NCBI RefSeq assembly: GCF_003609645.1
Contig: NZ_MCIB01000001.1
Span: 186,001-250,000, forward strand
Reading direction: 5' to 3'
DNA from: Thermohalobacter berrensis
Lineage (GTDB): Bacteria > Bacillota > Clostridia > Tissierellales > Thermohalobacteraceae
Length of the DNA: 64,000 nucleotides
Shown here: in pieces, positions 45,225 through 53,885 of the stretch
Layout: every line of letters starts with the position of its first letter
How positions within the stretch are numbered: position 1 is the first letter of the stretch
Made by a program: the position numbers and the translations under genes
The notes under the pieces: generated by a model
Seen by the model: only the letters and a program-made list of their open reading frames with translations
Told to the model about the DNA's origin: nothing
Database searches by the model: none

Positions 45225-46197
45225 AGTAAAAAATGAAGTTAATAAGCTCATTAATTTTGTAAATACTTCTAACAATATATATATAGCTTCACACGTGAAT
45301 CCAGATGGAGATAGTATAGGTTCTGAATTAGCACTTGGTTTAGCTTTGAGAAAAATAAAAAGGGACAAAGATAAAGTAAAGTTATTAGCTATTGACAAAA
45401 CACCTCAAAACTTAAAATTTCTACCAGGGATAAAACTTATAGAAGAAGTTAATTTAGAGGAAAATATTGACTTACTTATAACAGTAGACTGTAGTGACCC
45501 TGACCGTTTGAATGATTATAGAGAAATGATTGATAAAGCAGAAAATGTTATTAATATTGACCACCATAAAAGTAATAATTATTTTGGAGATGTTAATATA
45601 GTTGACCCTAAAGCAAGTTCAACTGGTGAAATTATATACTTTATATTAGAATACCTAGGACTAGAAATAGATGAGGATATTGCAACTTGTCTTTATGTTT
45701 CTTTATCAACAGATACAGGTAGTTTTAAATACGATAATACTACTTCTATTACTCATAATATAGCATCTAAATTAATTGATAAGGGTATAAATATAAATGA
45801 TATTACTGTAAATGTTTATCAAAATAGACCTTTAGTAAAAACAAAACTTTTTATAGAAAGTTTAAATTCACTGGAATTACATCATAATAATAAAGTTGCT
45901 ATTATTTGTGTAACTCAAGAAATGATAAAAAAATGTAATGCCCAAATTGAAGATATTGATGGGTTTGTTGAATTTATAAGGGATATTGATACAGTAGAAG
46001 TAGCATGTATTTTAAAAGAATTAAGTAACAATGAAATTAAAATAGGGTTAAGGTCAAAAAAGTTTGTTGATGTAGCTTATATTGCAAGTAAGTTTGGCGG
46101 TGGGGGACACACTAAAGCTTCAGGGTGTACTATATATGAAAAAATTGAGATAGCAAAAGAAAAAATATTAGAAGAAATTAAAAATAATTTAAGGTGA
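45214..46197 (+). CDS. nrnA: NrnA, DHH/DHHA1 nanoRNase and pAp phosphatase
   Basis: 327 residues from ATG 45214 (GAGG nine bases upstream; an ATG at 45208 is too close). Metal motifs of the DHH family: IASHVNPDGDSIGSELAL, LITVDCSDPDRL, INIDHHKSNNYFGDVN and the DHHA1 motif FGGGGHTKASGC. It degrades 2-5 nt RNAs and dephosphorylates pAp. Standard slot between rbfA and truB; overlaps rbfA by 11 bases. Confidence 0.95.
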   Translation: MNSKVKNEVNKLINFVNTSNNIYIASHVNPDGDSIGSELALGLALRKIKRDKDKVKLLAIDKTPQNLKFLPGIKLIEEVNLEENIDLLITVDCSDPDRLNDYREMIDKAENVINIDHHKSNNYFGDVNIVDPKASSTGEIIYFILEYLGLEIDEDIATCLYVSLSTDTGSFKYDNTTSITHNIASKLIDKGININDITVNVYQNRPLVKTKLFIESLNSLELHHNNKVAIICVTQEMIKKCNAQIEDIDGFVEFIRDIDTVEVACILKELSNNEIKIGLRSKKFVDVAYIASKFGGGGHTKASGCTIYEKIEIAKEKILEEIKNNLR

Positions 46198-46201
46198 TAC
46201 T

Positions 46202-47101
46202 ATGAATGGGTTTATTAATGTTTTAAAACCACCTGGAATGACATCACATGATGTTGTTGATTTTATAAGAAAAGAATTAAAAATTAAAAAGGTAGGCCAC
46301 ACCGGAACTCTGGACCCATATGCTTCAGGTGTCCTACCTATTTGTATTGGCAAAGCAACGAAATTAACACAGTATTTAATTGAAAAAAAGAAAAAATATA
46401 GAGCAGAACTTGTATTAGGCAAAGAAACTGATACCCAAGACAAATATGGAAAAATAATAAATGAATCAGATTTTATACCCACTGAAAGTGATATTATATC
46501 TGTTATTAATTCTTTTAAAGGAAATATTAAACAAATTCCTCCAATGTTTTCAGCTATAAGACATAAAGGAAAAAGGCTTTATGAGTTGGCAAGAAAAGGC
46601 AAAAAAGTAGACAGGCCATCAAGAGAAGTAACTATATATGAAATTTCTATCATTAAAATAGATAAAAACAAAAAAATATTATTTGACGTAGAGTGTTCAA
46701 AGGGTACCTATATTAGAACACTTTGTAATGATATAGGGAAAGAATTAAAAACATATGGATATATGAATTTTTTACTTAGAACATGTGTGGATATATTTAA
46801 AATTGAAGATTCATTTACAATTGACGAAATAAAGAAATTTAAAGAACTTGAAAAAGTTCACGAGTTAATACAACCTATAGATTATCCTTTATATAATTAT
46901 AAGAGAGTAGATGCAATTGATAATTCATTTAAAATTCTCTCAAATGGAGGGAAAATCTCTTTAAATAAGATAAAGGGAGTAAAGAAATTAAAAGAAAATG
47001 AAATGTTAAGAGTATATTGTAAAGATAAGTTTATAGGAATTGGAACAATTAAGAGAATTAATAATAATAAATTTCTAAAAATAGAAAAAGTTTTATTATA
47101 A
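46202..47101 (+). CDS. truB: tRNA pseudouridine-55 synthase
   Basis: 299 residues. Catalytic Asp in VGHTGTLDPYASGVLPICIG; other signatures GFINVLKPPGMTSHDVVDFI, QIPPMFSAIRHKGKRLYELA, and CSKGTYIRTLCNDIGKEL. It makes Psi55 in the T-loop of tRNAs. AAGGTGATACT lies before the ATG, 4 bases after nrnA. C-terminal PUA-like part is short, as usual in Firmicutes. Confidence 0.96.
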   Translation: MNGFINVLKPPGMTSHDVVDFIRKELKIKKVGHTGTLDPYASGVLPICIGKATKLTQYLIEKKKKYRAELVLGKETDTQDKYGKIINESDFIPTESDIISVINSFKGNIKQIPPMFSAIRHKGKRLYELARKGKKVDRPSREVTIYEISIIKIDKNKKILFDVECSKGTYIRTLCNDIGKELKTYGYMNFLLRTCVDIFKIEDSFTIDEIKKFKELEKVHELIQPIDYPLYNYKRVDAIDNSFKILSNGGKISLNKIKGVKKLKENEMLRVYCKDKFIGIGTIKRINNNKFLKIEKVLL

Positions 47102-47112
47102 AGGTGATACAA

Positions 47113-48018
47113 ATGGAAGTTATAACCAATATAGAAAGTAAATATCCAAAACCAACAGCAGTGGCTCTAGGAAACTTTGATGGCCTTCATATAGGCCATC
47201 AAGCTCTAATAAAAAAAATGATAAAAGAATCAAAAAAGATGGGGCTTCCTAGTGTTGTCTATACCTTTAAAAATCATCCTACTAGCTTAATTGCTAATAA
47301 AAAAACTCCTAAAACTATAATGAATAATAAACAAAAATTTGAAATTTTAAAAAGCTTAGGAATTGATATTCTATATATGATAGAATTTAATAATCAAATT
47401 ATGAATATGAATCCTAAAGCATTTATAAAGAAATTACTCATTGATAGATTAAATATCAAATTGGTTGTTGTTGGATTTAACTATAGGTTTGGATATAAAG
47501 CTAAAGGAGATTGTTCTCTTTTAAAGCAAATGGGAGATGATTTAGGATTTAAGGTAATAGTTGTACCACCAGTAACAAAAAATGAACAAGTAGTTAGTAG
47601 TACTTTAATAAGGAAATTAATTAAAGAAGGTAAAATAAAAAAAGCTAATAATTTACTTGGAAGGCATTATACTTTACAAGGCAAAGTTATACAGGGTAAA
47701 GGAAGAGGAAAAAAAATAGGTTTTCCAACTGCTAACCTTCTTTTAAATGACAATTATGTTATTCCTAAAAAAGGTGTTTATAAAACTATAACAACTGTAA
47801 ATAATAAAAAATATATAAGTATTACTAATGTTGGGACAAATCCAACCTTTACTAATGAAAACAAGCTAAATATTGAAACACATATAATTAATTTCAATGA
47901 TTCTTTATATGGAAAAGAAATAGAGGTTAGTTTTAAAAAATATATAAGGGAAGAAAAAAAATTTCAAAACGCAGAACAGTTAATTAAACAGTTAAAAGAA
48001 GATATTAAAAGTTTTTAA
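47113..48018 (+). CDS. ribF: RibF, bifunctional riboflavin kinase / FAD synthetase
   Basis: 301 residues from ATG 47113; an in-frame GTG at 47104 lies inside AAGGTGAT. N-terminal nucleotidyltransferase (AVALGNFDGLHIGHQALIKK, VVSSTLIRKLIKEGKIKKAN) and C-terminal flavokinase (GKGRGKKIGFPTANL, KGVYKTITTVNNKKYISITN). It turns riboflavin into FMN then FAD. Located between truB and rpsO, as in B. subtilis. Confidence 0.96.
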   Translation: MEVITNIESKYPKPTAVALGNFDGLHIGHQALIKKMIKESKKMGLPSVVYTFKNHPTSLIANKKTPKTIMNNKQKFEILKSLGIDILYMIEFNNQIMNMNPKAFIKKLLIDRLNIKLVVVGFNYRFGYKAKGDCSLLKQMGDDLGFKVIVVPPVTKNEQVVSSTLIRKLIKEGKIKKANNLLGRHYTLQGKVIQGKGRGKKIGFPTANLLLNDNYVIPKKGVYKTITTVNNKKYISITNVGTNPTFTNENKLNIETHIINFNDSLYGKEIEVSFKKYIREEKKFQNAEQLIKQLKEDIKSF

Positions 48019-48032
48019 ACTATAAATTAATA

Positions 48033-48061
48033 TTTACAAAGTTTTTGGTTTATGATAAAAT
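48033..48061 (+). promoter_or_regulatory. Promoter for rpsO (TTTACA-N17-TAAAAT, extended -10)
   Basis: -35 TTTACA (48033-48038), 17-base spacer, -10 TAAAAT (48056-48061) with TG at 48053-48054 one base upstream. Transcription should start near 48068, giving a leader of ~85 bases. Confidence 0.75.
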
Positions 48062-48076
48062 AGCCACTGTGGATTT

Positions 48077-48125
48077 ACCTTATGCTATGTTGATCGTATC
48101 TCCGACGATATACATGGCTTAAGGT
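48077..48125 (+). ncRNA. Long hairpin in the rpsO 5' leader
   Basis: Three stacked stems fold into one hairpin: ACCTTA (48077-48082) with TAAGGT (48120-48125), GCTATGT (48084-48090) with ACATGGC (48112-48118, one G-U), and ATCGT (48093-48097) with ACGAT (48105-48109), closing on ATCTCCG. Placement suggests autoregulation by S15, which controls its own mRNA in several bacteria. I cannot match it to a named leader. Confidence 0.65.
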
Positions 48126-48152
48126 GAACTAATAATAAAAGGAGGGTTAAAT

Positions 48153-48422
48153 ATGTCAATAAAAAAAGAAGAAAAACAAAGAATAATTGAGGAGTACAAG
48201 GTACATGATGGTGATACTGGTTCACCAGAAGTTCAAGTTGCTTTATTAACTCATAAAATTAACAACTTAAATGAGCATTTAAAGAAACATAAAAAAGACC
48301 ATCACTCTAGAAGAGGATTACTTAAAATGGTAGGTAAAAGAAGAGGATTACTTAATTATTTAAAAAGAAAAGATATAAATAGATACCGTGAACTTATTAA
48401 AAGATTAGGTCTTAGAAAATAA
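48153..48422 (+). CDS. rpsO: 30S ribosomal protein S15
   Basis: 89 residues, typical uS15: [40 protein letters not shown] and [18 protein letters not shown]. It binds 16S rRNA helices 20-22 early in 30S assembly. AAAGGAGGGTTAAAT precedes the ATG. It has its own promoter, leader and terminator, so it is likely monocistronic with some read-through to pnp. Confidence 0.98.
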   Translation: MSIKKEEKQRIIEEYKVHDGDTGSPEVQVALLTHKINNLNEHLKKHKKDHHSRRGLLKMVGKRRGLLNYLKRKDINRYRELIKRLGLRK

Positions 48423-48456
48423 CAATTGAGCGGGATATCCCCGCTCAATTGTTTTA
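48421..48456 (+). terminator. Intrinsic terminator after rpsO
   Basis: AACAATTGAGCGGG (48421-48434) pairs with CCCGCTCAATTGTT (48440-48453), then a short TTAT. A 14-pair stem overlapping the rpsO stop; the T-run is short. Confidence 0.85.
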
Positions 48457-48504
48457 TAATAATAAAATAACTGCTAATTTCATATTTAGTATATTCAATA
48501 AAAC

Positions 48505-48533
48505 TGGATTTTTATTTAATTTAAGGATATAAT
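48505..48533 (+). promoter_or_regulatory. Likely pnp promoter (weak -35)
   Basis: A perfect -10 TATAAT at 48528-48533 is preceded at 17 bases by TGGATT (48505-48510), which matches the -35 consensus at three positions. Following the rpsO terminator, pnp needs some promoter, which supports it. Confidence 0.45.
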
Positions 48534-48571
48534 ATAAAAATATCAGGAGTTTTATGAAAAGGAGGTAGATT

Positions 48572-50704
48572 ATGGAGGAAAAAACTTATGAGTATACCTT
48601 GGCTGGGAGAAAATTAAGTATAACAATAGGAAAAGTTGCTGAACAAGCCAATGGAGCCTGCTTAGTAAGGTATGGAGATACAGTAGTATTAGTTACAGCT
48701 ACTGCAGCTAAAGAACCAAGAGAGGGTATAGACTTTTTCCCTTTAAGTGTTGATTATGAGGAAAGGCTTTATTCCATTGGTAAAATACCTGGAGGATTTA
48801 TTAAAAGAGAAGGAAAACCTAGTGAAAAAGCAATTTTGACTGCTAGACTTATTGATAGACCTATTAGACCACTTTTCCCTAAAGGATTTAGAAATGATGT
48901 TCAAATTATAGCAACAGTACTTTCTGTAGACCAAGATTGTCCTCCAGATATTGTTGCAATGATTGGTTCTTCAATTGCATTAACTATTTCAGATATTCCA
49001 TTTGATGGTCCTACTGGTTCAGTTGCTGTAGGCTTAGTTGATGGAGAATTTGTAATAAATCCAAGGAGCTCAGAAAGAGAGAAATCAGAATTACATTTAG
49101 TAGTATCTGGGACAGAGGATGCTATAATGATGGTCGAAGCTGGGGCTAATGAAGTTCCAGAAGATAAGATGTTAGATGGAATAATGACAGCACATGAAGA
49201 AATTAAAAAAATATGCAAATTTATCAAAGAAATAAGAGAAAAAGTTGGTAAAGAAAAGAAAGAATTTGAAGAATTTAAAGTTGACCAAGACATTGAAAAA
49301 GTAGTAAGAGAATATGCAACTGAAAAACTTATAGAAGCAATTCAAACAGAAGATAAACAACAAAGACAAGAAAATATTGATAAAGTTAACGAAGAAACAC
49401 TTGAGCATTTCCTTGAAATGTATCCAGAAAATGAGAAAGAAATTAAAGAAACATTGTACAACATTACAAAAGAACAAGTTAGAAAACTTATTTTAGAAAA
49501 AGGAATAAGACCAGACAATAGAAAAATAGATGAGATAAGACCTATATCATCTGAGGTTGGATTGCTACCAAGAACTCACGGTTCAGGCTTATTTACTAGA
49601 GGGCAAACTCAAGTATTAACTGTAGCAACTTTAGGTGCAGCTAGTGATGTACAGCTATTAGATGGACTAACCGATGAAGAATTTAAAAGATATATGCATC
49701 ATTATAACTTTCCTCCTTACAGCGTTGGAGAAACAAGATTTTTAAGAGGACCAGGTAGGAGAGAGATTGGACATGGTGCTTTAGCAGAAAGGGCCTTAGA
49801 GCCAGTATTACCTTCAGAAGAAGAATTTCCATATACAATTAGATTAGTATCAGAGGTTTTAAGTTCAAATGGTTCAACTTCACAAGCTAGTGTATGTGGA
49901 AGCACATTAGCTTTATTAGATGCGGGTGTTCCAATCAAATCAATGGTTTCAGGTATTGCTATGGGATTAATTAAAGAAGAAGATAATGTTGTTGTATTAT
50001 CAGATATACAAGGTATGGAAGATTTCTTAGGAGATATGGATTTTAAAGTTGCTGGGACAGAAAAAGGAATTACAGCAATTCAAATGGACATTAAAATACC
50101 GGGTATTGGTAGGGAAATTTTAGAAGAGGCTTTAAGAAGGGCTAGAGAAGGTAGAATATATATATTAAATAAAATGAGAGAAGCAATCTCTGAACCTAGA
50201 CCAGAACTATCACCATATGCACCAAGAATATTATCAATTAATGTAGATCCAGAAAAGGTTAGAGATATAATTGGCCCTGGTGGAAAAACTATTAATAAAA
50301 TTATAGATGAAACAGATGTAAAAATTGATATTAATGATGATGGTAAAGTATTAGTTGCAGCAGAAAATATGGAAAAAGGGCAAAAAGCATTAGGAATGAT
50401 TAAAGAGATAACAAAAGATATTGAAGTTGGAGAAATAGTTACTGGAAAGGTATTAAGAATAGTTCCTTTTGGTGCATTTGTAGAAATTTCACCTGGCAAA
50501 GAGGGACTAGTACACATATCAAATGTATCTAAGAAAAGAATAGATAAAGTTGAAGATGTTTTATCAATTGGAGATGAAGTAACTGTTAAAGTAATAGGAA
50601 TTGATGGTCAAGGGAGAATAAACCTATCTAGAAAAGATGCTATGAAGCAAGATAGTAAAGAAGAAAAGAAATACAAAAAATATAAAAATGATAAACGAAA
50701 TTAA
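48572..50704 (+). CDS. pnp: Polynucleotide phosphorylase
   Basis: 710 residues in the PNPase order: two RNase PH cores (about 10-215 and 310-540, with [20 protein letters not shown] and [14 protein letters not shown]), KH domain ([20 protein letters not shown]) and S1 domain ([20 protein letters not shown]). It degrades RNA 3' to 5' phosphorolytically. The tail is Lys-rich. Site AAAGGAGGTAGATT. An intrinsic terminator follows. Confidence 0.98.
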   Translation: MEEKTYEYTLAGRKLSITIGKVAEQANGACLVRYGDTVVLVTATAAKEPREGIDFFPLSVDYEERLYSIGKIPGGFIKREGKPSEKAILTARLIDRPIRPLFPKGFRNDVQIIATVLSVDQDCPPDIVAMIGSSIALTISDIPFDGPTGSVAVGLVDGEFVINPRSSEREKSELHLVVSGTEDAIMMVEAGANEVPEDKMLDGIMTAHEEIKKICKFIKEIREKVGKEKKEFEEFKVDQDIEKVVREYATEKLIEAIQTEDKQQRQENIDKVNEETLEHFLEMYPENEKEIKETLYNITKEQVRKLILEKGIRPDNRKIDEIRPISSEVGLLPRTHGSGLFTRGQTQVLTVATLGAASDVQLLDGLTDEEFKRYMHHYNFPPYSVGETRFLRGPGRREIGHGALAERALEPVLPSEEEFPYTIRLVSEVLSSNGSTSQASVCGSTLALLDAGVPIKSMVSGIAMGLIKEEDNVVVLSDIQGMEDFLGDMDFKVAGTEKGITAIQMDIKIPGIGREILEEALRRAREGRIYILNKMREAISEPRPELSPYAPRILSINVDPEKVRDIIGPGGKTINKIIDETDVKIDINDDGKVLVAAENMEKGQKALGMIKEITKDIEVGEIVTGKVLRIVPFGAFVEISPGKEGLVHISNVSKKRIDKVEDVLSIGDEVTVKVIGIDGQGRINLSRKDAMKQDSKEEKKYKKYKNDKRN

Positions 50705-50707
50705 AAG

Positions 50708-50739
50708 GCATGAACCTTAATACGGTTTATGCTTTTTTT
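50708..50739 (+). terminator. Intrinsic terminator after pnp
   Basis: GCATGAACC (50708-50716) pairs with GGTTTATGC (50724-50732, one G-U), followed by TTTTTTT. Confidence 0.9.
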
Positions 50740-50810
50740 AATTTATACAGAGTATATTTAATATATATTTGAATATTAATAGTAGTAAATAATATTTAGG
50801 GGGGAGATTT

Positions 50811-51524
50811 GTGCAAATATATTATATTAAATATAAAACTATTTACAAATTATTAATTATTGTTGTTTTGGTTTTACTAATATTAAGTATAGCCCTAACT
50901 TATAAAAATAAAGCAATAAATACGTTTAAAAATGATGACGTTTACTATAAAGGAAATATAGACAAAGAAGTTATAGCTTTTACATGCAATGTTGATTGGG
51001 GTAATGAATATATTAAACCTATGCTTAAAATTTTTAAGGAGAACAGTATAAAAATTACATTTTTTGTAACAGGAAGATGGGCAGAAAAAAATGAAAAGCT
51101 TATTAAACTTATATATAATGAAGGACATGAAATTGGAAATCATGGATATTTACATAGAGATTATAGTAAATTAAGTTATGAATTAAACAAAAAAGAAATA
51201 CTAAAGACACAGCAAATAGTTAAGGATATATTAGGTGTAAAAACAAAATATTTTGCACCCCCTGCTGGTGCTTATAGTGATAAAACAGTAAGAGCGGCTA
51301 AAGACTTAAATCATGAAGTTATTATGTGGAGCATAGATACTATTGACTGGAGAAAAGATAGTACAAAAGATAAAATTATAAATAGAGTTATTAGTAAAGC
51401 ACATAATTCGGCAATTGTTTTAATGCATCCAAAAAAAGAGACGGTTAAGGCTTTACCTATAATTATAAATAAATTAAAGGAAAAAGGGTATAAAGTTGGT
51501 AGGGTTAGTGATATTATAAAATAA
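50811..51524 (+). CDS. ylxY: YlxY-type polysaccharide deacetylase-like protein
   Basis: 237 residues, GTG start with GGGGGGAGATTT. One membrane anchor (about 10-30) puts the NodB-like domain outside the cell. Motif 2 is intact (GHEIGNHGYLHRDYSKL) and APPAGAYSD and VLMHP are also seen. Motif 1, usually TFDDG, reads AFTCNVDWGNEY, so the first catalytic Asp seems replaced. This is like my memory of B. subtilis YlxY, which sits after pnpA. Deacetylase activity is therefore doubtful. It may be sporulation- or wall-related by synteny. Confidence 0.85.
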   Translation: MQIYYIKYKTIYKLLIIVVLVLLILSIALTYKNKAINTFKNDDVYYKGNIDKEVIAFTCNVDWGNEYIKPMLKIFKENSIKITFFVTGRWAEKNEKLIKLIYNEGHEIGNHGYLHRDYSKLSYELNKKEILKTQQIVKDILGVKTKYFAPPAGAYSDKTVRAAKDLNHEVIMWSIDTIDWRKDSTKDKIINRVISKAHNSAIVLMHPKKETVKALPIIINKLKEKGYKVGRVSDIIK

Positions 51525-51527
51525 CTA

Positions 51528-51556
51528 TTGAAATATTTTATATTCTATCCTATAAT
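51528..51556 (+). promoter_or_regulatory. Promoter for mlpA (TTGAAA-N17-TATAAT)
   Basis: -35 TTGAAA (51528-51533), 17-base spacer, -10 TATAAT (51551-51556). Near-consensus sigma-A type, 48 bases before the mlpA start. Confidence 0.82.
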
Positions 51557-51603
51557 AGACTAGGTAAAAAGATTAATGTTATGGGAGGAAAAATTTTAAG
51601 GAA

Positions 51604-52878
51604 ATGTATAATAAACATATTTTATCAAATGGCTTGAGGGTTGTTACTGAATATATACCTTATGTGAAATCAGTTTCTATTGGAATATGGGTAGAGAGTG
51701 GTTCAAGGAAGGAAAATGAAACTAATAATGGAATTTCACACTTTATAGAGCATATGCTGTTTAAAGGGACAAAAACTAGAAATGCTAGGGAGATTGCAGA
51801 AAGTATTGATAGCGTAGGTGGGCAGTTAAATGCTTTTACAACTAAAGAATGTACTTGTTTTTATGCGAAAGTACTTGATAACCATTTACCTATAGCTATA
51901 GATATTTTAGCTGATATGTTATTTAATTCTAAATTTAGTGAAGAAGATATAGAAAAAGAAAAAAATGTTGTAATAGAAGAGATAAATATGTATGAGGATT
52001 CCCCTGAAGATTTAGTACATGATTTACTATCCCAAACAATTTATGATGGGCATTCATTAGCATTACCTATATTAGGAAAAGCCGAAGTTTTAAAGGAATT
52101 GACACAAAAAGATATAATTAAATATTTCCAGAAACATTATACACCTCACAATACTGTAATTTCCATTGCTGGAAACTTTAATGAAGATAAAATCATGCAA
52201 TTAATAGAAAAATATTTTAGCAAATGGAACTCTGAAAAACCTGTAGAAAATACTTTAAAACCTCCTATCTTATATCAAAGGTTGATCAATAAAAGAAAAA
52301 TAACTGAGCAATTACATTTATGTATTGGTATGGAAGGAATTGCACAGGATAGGGATGAATTGTATTCACTTTTAATTTTAAATAATGTTTTTGGTGGTAG
52401 TATGAGTTCAAGACTATTTCAAAAGATTAGAGAAGAAAAGGGGTTAGTATATTCAATATATTCTTATCCGTCATCATATAAAGATACAGGTATATTTACT
52501 ATATACGCTGGTCTTAACCCAAATCAAATCACAAATGTAAGTAGATTAATAATAAATGAAATTAAAGATATTAAAGTGAATAAGTTAAGAAAAGAAGAGA
52601 TAAAAAAGGCAAAGGAACAATTAAAAGGAAATTTTATATTAGGTTTAGAAAGTACATCTAGTAGAATGTCTTCTATTGGAAAATCTGAACTATTACTAGG
52701 TAAAATACATTCTCCAAAAGAAATTATTAATAGAATCGATAGTATAACATATGATGATATAAACAATATTATTCAAAAAGTTTTTGATTTTAAAAAATTA
52801 AATTTGGCATTTGTAGGTAATATCGAAAATGAAGAAAGTGTTAAAAAAAGGTTAAAAAATATATGTTTTCAAAAATAA
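51604..52878 (+). CDS. mlpA: M16-family zinc peptidase (MlpA/YmxG-like)
   Basis: 424 residues. The inverted zinc motif HxxEH is H46-F-I-E49-H50 in GISHFIEHMLFKGT; the distal Glu is in the NVVIEEINMYEDSPEDLVHD stretch. Both M16 halves are present, the second with the R/Y substrate motif (SRLFQKIREEKGLVYSIYSY). In B. subtilis mlpA follows ylxY and its peptidase was linked to control of exoprotease expression. The start ATG follows GGGAGG. An intrinsic terminator follows the stop. Confidence 0.93.
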   Translation: MYNKHILSNGLRVVTEYIPYVKSVSIGIWVESGSRKENETNNGISHFIEHMLFKGTKTRNAREIAESIDSVGGQLNAFTTKECTCFYAKVLDNHLPIAIDILADMLFNSKFSEEDIEKEKNVVIEEINMYEDSPEDLVHDLLSQTIYDGHSLALPILGKAEVLKELTQKDIIKYFQKHYTPHNTVISIAGNFNEDKIMQLIEKYFSKWNSEKPVENTLKPPILYQRLINKRKITEQLHLCIGMEGIAQDRDELYSLLILNNVFGGSMSSRLFQKIREEKGLVYSIYSYPSSYKDTGIFTIYAGLNPNQITNVSRLIINEIKDIKVNKLRKEEIKKAKEQLKGNFILGLESTSSRMSSIGKSELLLGKIHSPKEIINRIDSITYDDINNIIQKVFDFKKLNLAFVGNIENEESVKKRLKNICFQK

Positions 52879-52911
52879 AGATTACTATAATTATAGTAAT
52901 CTTTATTTTTA
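52877..52911 (+). terminator. Intrinsic terminator after mlpA
   Basis: AAAGATTACTATAA (52877-52890) is an exact reverse complement of TTATAGTAATCTTT (52891-52904), followed by ATTTTTAT. Stem begins within the mlpA stop codon. Confidence 0.85.
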
Positions 52912-52942
52912 TAATAAAAAAGAACAGATAGGAGTGATTTCA

Positions 52943-53374
52943 TTGAAAATAAAGATAGTAAACAAGAGCAATTTACCTTTACCTAATTATAAAACAGAAG
53001 GAGCTTCAGGAATAGATCTATATGCTAACATTGAAAAAGAAATAACACTAAAACCAATGGAAAGAAAATTAATTCCTACAGGAGTACATGTTTCAATTCC
53101 GAAAGGTTATGAAGGACAAGTAAGGGCAAGAAGTGGACTAGCTTATAAACATGGCATTGGGCTTGTTAATGGTATTGGAACAATAGATAGTGATTATAGA
53201 GGAGAAATAAAGGTTATATTAATTAATTTTGGTGACGAAGAGTTTACTATTAAAAAGGGAGATAGAATAGCACAGCTTGTATTCGTAAAATATGAAAAAG
53301 TTAAATTGGAAGAAGTAGAGGTATTAGATGATACCCAAAGGGGAAAAGGTGGATTTGGTCATACAGGAATTTAA
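52943..53374 (+). CDS. dut: dUTP diphosphatase
   Basis: 143 residues from TTG 52943 (ATAGGAGTGATT upstream; a GTG at 52934 is inside that site). All five trimeric dUTPase motifs are present: GASGIDLYA, RARSGLAYKHGI, GTIDSDYRGEI, GDRIAQLVF and the P-loop-like RGKGGFGHTG, where Ser is replaced by His relative to the common GFGSTG. It hydrolyses dUTP to keep uracil out of DNA. It interrupts the B. subtilis mlpA-ymxH order. Confidence 0.95.
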   Translation: MKIKIVNKSNLPLPNYKTEGASGIDLYANIEKEITLKPMERKLIPTGVHVSIPKGYEGQVRARSGLAYKHGIGLVNGIGTIDSDYRGEIKVILINFGDEEFTIKKGDRIAQLVFVKYEKVKLEEVEVLDDTQRGKGGFGHTGI

Positions 53375-53387
53375 TATCATAAATAAT

Positions 53388-53405
53388 CTTATCATAAATG
53401 ATAAG
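53388..53405 (+). other. AT-rich hairpin after dut
   Basis: CTTATCAT (53388-53395) pairs with ATGATAAG (53398-53405), followed by TTATATATA. A weak terminator is possible but the tail is alternating T/A. The rest of the 177-base gap to the next gene is very AT-rich; no gene or convincing promoter is seen in it. Confidence 0.4.
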
Positions 53406-53551
53406 TTATATATATAAATATAATTACATAATATATTATATAAATAATATTGTTTGTCTAAATAGAAAAACAAAGTTACTATAATTAATAATCTCATAAT
53501 ATTTTCAATGGATTTAGAATTATTCACTATAAATATAAAAGGGGGATATTT

Positions 53552-53788
53552 GTGAAGTTAAGTCAATTAGGTGGTAAAGAAATTGTTAATTTAAATGATG
53601 GTACTAGACTAGGTATAATTGCTGATTCAGACTTAGTAATTGATGAAAAAACTGGCAAAATAATATCATTATTAGTTCCTGATAAAAAATCTCAATTTAA
53701 ATTATTCTCAACAGATAGAATGGATATAGAAATTCCATGGGATTCTATTAGAAAAATTGGAGATGATATGATTATAATTGAAATATAA
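53552..53788 (+). CDS. ymxH: YlmC/YmxH-family PRC-barrel protein
   Basis: 78 residues, GTG start with GGGGGATATTT. One PRC-barrel: LSQLGGKEIVNLNDGTRLGI, then SDLVIDEKTGKIISLLVPDK and IPWDSIRKIGDDMIIIE. YlmC/YmxH proteins are widespread in spore-formers and linked to sporulation by distribution; the biochemical role is unknown. In B. subtilis ymxH follows mlpA, and here only dut intervenes. Confidence 0.9.
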   Translation: MKLSQLGGKEIVNLNDGTRLGIIADSDLVIDEKTGKIISLLVPDKKSQFKLFSTDRMDIEIPWDSIRKIGDDMIIIEI

Positions 53789-53885
53789 TTTAGCACTACT
53801 ACAAACTTTATGGCATAATATATAATAGAACTTACAATGATTTTATATGATACAATTAACCATGCATAAGTTTTGAGGTGAAATT

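Noticed and set aside
53375-53551. Promoter TTGTCT...TATAAT in the gap before ymxH
   Set aside because: The spacing is 20 bases, too long for a standard sigma-A promoter; sporulation sigma motifs were not clear either.
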